From Lucifuga dentata (lineage: Eukaryota; Chordata; Actinopteri; Ophidiiformes; Bythitidae): DNA of 64,000 nt. Location: NCBI GenBank assembly GCA_014773175.1, contig VXCM01000225.1, positions 62,001 through 126,000 on the forward strand, written 5' to 3'. Below, piece by piece: positions 60,171-64,000 of this stretch. Within the stretch, counting starts at the first letter, position 1. Every line of letters begins with the position of its first letter. The notes below the pieces were generated by a model. That model had not been told where the DNA came from. It ran no database searches and saw only the letters and a program-made list of their open reading frames with translations. A program made the translations under genes and the position numbers.

Positions 60171-60790
60171 TTATCTGGCTGTGCAACCTGGCCGGATGGC
60201 ATTCTCTTGGCGGGTCGTTCCCTTGACTGGCCACTTGGCTTGTGGCNTCTCTCTCTCTCTCTCTCCCCTCACCCTCCCTCCCTCACTAACTGGCCACTTG
60301 CCTGAGGACAACTGCAGTGCTTTGTGTGCCTAGCGGGTCTCTTTATCCTGGCTTCATGGCCTGCCTGGTAGGAAGACAGTGCCATGATTGCCTCAGACAA
60401 CTGCACAATTATACAGCACCGTCAGAAGGATGGAACGTAGCTTTTTGCAATACATAAGAGCCTATCAGCTGTGACTTTCCAGGGCAACCGGTGTAATTCA
60501 ATTGTCGGGATGGCCTTGGGTGGTGCAGAATCAGGGGACATGCAGCAGCTTATTATCCACCTCTTTGCCTGTCTATCAAATTGATAGCTCACTCTTAGTG
60601 GCATCTCATTGACATTGTGTTGAATGTCCTGTGTCTGCCCTGCTTAATTGAACACAGAATTACCCTATTTGGACACGCTTAGTAGAATGGAGCTTAACGA
60701 ACGTAGAAACTAGTTGATGAGATCAGAGCTGACCTCTGGAACGCACTCCATACATAAAAGCCAGAGGCCTGCAGTCACAGAGATTATCAA
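60171..60790. promoter_or_regulatory. Candidate conserved non-coding element with a TC tract
   Basis: About 600 bases of balanced composition. An N at 60247 is followed by (TC)n to about 60269. The stretch 60370-60780 is repeat-free and contains AATTCAATTGTC near 60497 and CTTAATTGAACAC near 60644. No coding frame. A 12-base phrase ACTGGCCACTTG recurs at 60226 and 60290, either side of the N, so the join here may also be imperfect. Confidence 0.33.
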
Positions 60791-61421
60791 AAGGGAGGGG
60801 GGNTAGTTTGAACATTTTGAAATGAATCAATCAATTGCACTGCACAAACTACATAAAAAAATGGAAAGTCCTGATATGTACGGTTGATGCAATGTCATAT
60901 ATATGTATTTCATGATGTTGCTGTAGATAATTTGCCTGGAAAAGTGTGTCTTTGGGAGATTGATTTGAAAGGAATGAAGGGTAGAATAAGGGGCAGCAGG
61001 GTTGTGTTGGTGGGTTGATGCAGAGGTAAAGACAGAAAGGTAAGATGGAAGCCGACACATCCCATAAGCTTCATGCACATGCTCTTTGAAAGAAGTGGGA
61101 AGTCAAGTCTTTCATTTGGAGCTGTTTACGATGTGTGAGCAGGTTGAAAGCGAGGGCAAGTCTAAATCATGAGGCGTAATCATCCCTCTAAAGATTGTAA
61201 GGCAGCATTGAAAGTGCGTCAAGAAATTGAAATGTTCATGATCATAAATGCTCAAAGGTGCAAATCAGAGAACAGACTTATGAACTGCCATTTTTAACAG
61301 TTACAAATAACCGGAAAACTTTATGTTGTATTGTGAATTTTGTCATCATTGTTAAACAACGTTGAGGTATAAACAGTGTAGCAGCATTTAGCACATCTTC
61401 CACCTATATATTCAATGATCT

Positions 61422-61437
61422 CTGCTGCCCTCTGTTG
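61422..61437 (-). promoter_or_regulatory. CTCF-like motif
   Basis: Read on the minus strand, CAACAGAGGGCAGC fits the CTCF core with one or two mismatches, including the central AGRGGGC. Similar strings also occur in some dispersed repeats. Confidence 0.4.
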
Positions 61438-61774
61438 ATGACATGTAAGCAAATCAAACCTGAAGACAGCGTCTCTGCATTCACAAAAGACTCCAGATTG
61501 TAGATACAAAACAAAGGGAATTAATATCATTCAGTTACTAAGGAATTAATACCATGTTAGGACAATATAACACAAATACTACATAGGTAACTAACTGTCT
61601 TGAACATTAATTTCAGCAAATAATAGTAGGTCAGGCTTATAGGTTTGTGTTCAGCCAGAAGGAAACCCTCTAGCCATCCTGAGCCATCTGAAAATCCAAC
61701 AATTTCTTTGAAAAATTAAATACTTAGTGGGGATATTGAGAAATAGTCCAGCCAGTTTACATGGTTTTAATCTT

Positions 61775-61789
61775 CCAGCAGAGGGAGCC
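61775..61789 (+). promoter_or_regulatory. CTCF-like motif
   Basis: CCAGCAGAGGGAGCC matches the CTCF core except A for C after GG. An inverted copy of CAGCAGAGG follows about 20 bases on, so the motif also lies in a small hairpin. Confidence 0.35.
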
Positions 61790-63165
61790 AAATACCAATG
61801 AAAGAACTCCTCTGCTGCCGAGGTGTGATGCGTTCCATTTAGGGACATCATGTGGAAAACAGTCAGCTGACAAGTTATGATGTGGAACCCATGTCTGTGC
61901 TGACGCTACACGTCTGACAGATTGAACTACTTGATATGGAAAACAGATCACGTTGACCTAAATATTTAAATTCAACAATCAGCCTTCAAATCATGCTTTA
62001 AGAGGCATGTCTGTCTGATTGACGAACAGACTGCAGGCGTATGTGCACCAGCTTTACTTCAGCCTGACAAAGCAATATTCTGTTGACATCAGGAAGAAAT
62101 TACATTACGTAGTGCCGACATAATAATTTGTGATACTGTATGCGTGTGTGCGTGTGCATGCATTACATGCACCGATCCACCGCGACAATGATAGCGTTCA
62201 CCATTTCTAAACAGCAATTACATTTTCCCTAAGAAAATTATCCAGATGGGTTTGAAATATGCAACAATTTGTTTGGTCATTAGGGTGCCTATTCACAACT
62301 GCTTTTGCTTGTAATTATAACAAACTAGGCAGCATGCCATGCCATTGATGCATTCCCTTTATGCTCAGAAGTAATTTTCTTTTCCTAAGGGAAGTGACTG
62401 CCTCCTGTTTTTAATGTTCAACACACGTCCATAACTACCAGCTCAGAGTTGGGTGAAGTCTCTTTAAACCTGGAAGAGTGGCTCCGAGATTGCTGCTGCC
62501 GCTACAAAAAATGGTCAGTAGTATTTTCTGCAGTGATGAAATTGAAGTGCATGTGAAGTGCAGGATTTAGAAGAAGTATGATAGTCATTTTGTTAACAGT
62601 AAAAATCTCTTTTAAGATGGAAGAAAGGCCTGAAATTGCTACCACCACAAATTGTCGAGAGCAGTCATTTTGATGTAGATATCGAGTTTAAATTGTGTTC
62701 TAATGTGCTGAAATCCAGTTGGTGTGTTGCAAAAGCTCTTGTCCCTAAATATTAAGCTGGTATTCTTCACTGGTATTCATAAATACAGCATATCAAATTT
62801 CATGTCAGTCTGACTACTACAAAATATTTGCTCGAGAACCGTTTTTCTGTTGTGTTCACTGTTCACCCACATGACCTGAATTGTTGCATCATATTTCTGC
62901 CAACATAGCAAAGCGGCTCCAAGTATTTGGGATTTGATCTAAACACTGACAGGGATACATATGATTTGTAGTTTCTCTTAGAAATGGTTGCTGGAAGAAA
63001 TGTTTGGAAATCAGGTCGTAGCCATTCATTAAACCAGCTTCAGACTGTAAAAAGTTTGGGATGATTTACCTCCAATTTTCCCCTCCAGAGAAGCAAGGAG
63101 CATTCTGGTCCATGTGTCGGTACCAATGTACATCACAGATTAACTAGTAATGTGATGGTTTACAG

Positions 63166-63604
63166 TTAAAGGACCATACTGGTGATTATTCAGGTTTGTC
63201 CCAGTGAAATATAACCCTCATACACGTTATGTTACTGCCAACCATTTTCAAAAACATAAAACCATATTGTAGTTTTTGTGTTATTTTCCAAATCTCCTAA
63301 TCTTTCAAAATCAAATCTTCATGTGATATATCCATCTTAAAATTCAACATGCCCATCCAAATGTAGAGGGGATGGTCATTTTTAATTCATCAGTAAAAGC
63401 CATCTTCTCCTGGAACTATTTTCCTTGGCGGAGACGTACATTTTCTTTTGTGCATCTCTGTGTTGGACCGGTTAAATGAAGTAACAAATCTAAAATGTAC
63501 CGCTCCAGTAGCATAGTTTGGAAAATGCTTGGTAGAAACGTAACATGTATGTGGGTTGTATTTATTGGGCTCTAACATGCAAAATCAACGGCATGCTCCT
63601 TTAA
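63166..63604. mobile_element. MITE family A, copy 2 (inverted)
   Basis: Ends TTAAAGGACCATACTGGTGA and, reverse complemented, TTAAAGGAGCATGCCGTTGA match the family of 34.3 kb. The interior aligns in reverse orientation: CTAATCTTTCAAAATCAAA at 63298-63316 is the complement of the TTTGATTTTGAAAGATTAAG segment of copy 1. TTAA is found at both boundaries (63166-63169 and 63601-63604). No coding capacity. Confidence 0.75.
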
Positions 63605-64000
63605 AAGTTACAACTCACAAACTACTTGCAGCCCTGATCATTTTAAACCTGTACACTATATACGAGACTCAAAATGTTCCTGTCTGCATATTGAATTGGT
63701 TAGATTGTGTATATTCCAAACACACTTGCAGTTAAATTCAAATCTCCACAGACGCCTGATGTCTCACAACGACTTTCCTCCACAAACTTCCACAAACTTT
63801 TCCACTCCGACCACTTTTACTTGTCCTGAAAATCACTGTGCACAACAATGCCAGTTGTTTGGCATCCTTGTTTGTTTATATCTGCCTTCTGCAATCATGT
63901 GAGACGTGTGTAGTTTTCTATGGCGAGTGTGTAATGTGTGAAGTAGTGTTATTTTCTAAACTTGTCGGTTGAGTGTGTTCATAATTCAACAGCAGGTAGC
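63605..64000. other. Unremarkable DNA to the window edge
   Basis: A short direct repeat (CCACAAACTT twice) lies at 63780-63800. No gene or transposon recognised. Confidence 0.5.

Larger units (their letters stand above)
60791..63165. other. Non-coding DNA with CTCF-like sites
   Basis: N at 60803 next to a G run. CTCF-like motifs at 61422-61437 (minus) and 61775-61789 (plus). Region 61780-62120 is repeat-free and balanced. At 62470-62860 two diverged related segments (GAGATTGCTGCTGCCGCTAC, GAAATTGCTACCACCACAAA) suggest an old repeat of unknown family. No exon recognised. Confidence 0.45.

Overview
The window looks like vertebrate, most likely teleost fish, nuclear DNA. It is AT-rich, full of dinucleotide and tetranucleotide microsatellites and long poly(A)/poly(T) tracts, and carries decayed transposable elements of kinds common in fish: Tc1/mariner, hAT, non-LTR (LINE) fragments and miniature inverted-repeat elements (MITEs). 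I found no exon, rRNA, tRNA, CRISPR array or bacterial-type operon that I can defend. The open frames present are short, overlap on both strands, often cross homopolymers, and resemble no protein I recognise apart from transposon remnants. The window is therefore either a gene desert or the inside of a very large intron.

Layout. 0-9.2 kb: non-repetitive AT-rich DNA with blocks of balanced composition that look like conserved non-coding elements (CNE-like; strongest at 8.58-9.17 kb). 9.95-10.86 kb: a Tc1 remnant abutting an inverted-repeat element. 10.9-25.2 kb: mostly unremarkable DNA with CNE-like blocks at 12.4, 14.4 and 17.3 kb and a 67-bp duplication around an N at 20.1 kb. 25.26-25.99 kb: plus-strand LINE ORF fragment. 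28.1-29.0 kb: minus-strand LINE ORF fragment from another family. 32.6-33.1 kb: CNE-like. 34.33-35.89 kb: two MITEs of different families, the first with a second, inverted copy at 63.17-63.60 kb. 36.3-43.9 kb: the densest run of TAAT-rich CNE-like blocks. 44.2-45.8 kb: hAT-like remnant and LINE end. 47.1-47.4 kb: CNE-like. 48.5-49.8 kb: dead hAT transposase copy with one terminal repeat. 51.5-51.9 kb: old teleost repeat. 53.1-53.4 kb: CNE-like. 54.15-54.81 kb: foldback element with a perfect 6-bp target duplication. 58.2 and 60.2-60.8 kb: CNE-like. 61.4-61.8 kb: two CTCF-like motifs in opposite orientations.

No genes work together here. The most plausible biology is a regulatory landscape (scattered TAAT-rich blocks, possible insulator sites) around a developmental gene outside the window, with ordinary fish transposons inserted between the blocks. 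That is inference: conservation cannot be measured from one sequence. The 19 single Ns, mostly inside homopolymers or between identical flanks, mark assembly joins and should not be read as biology.
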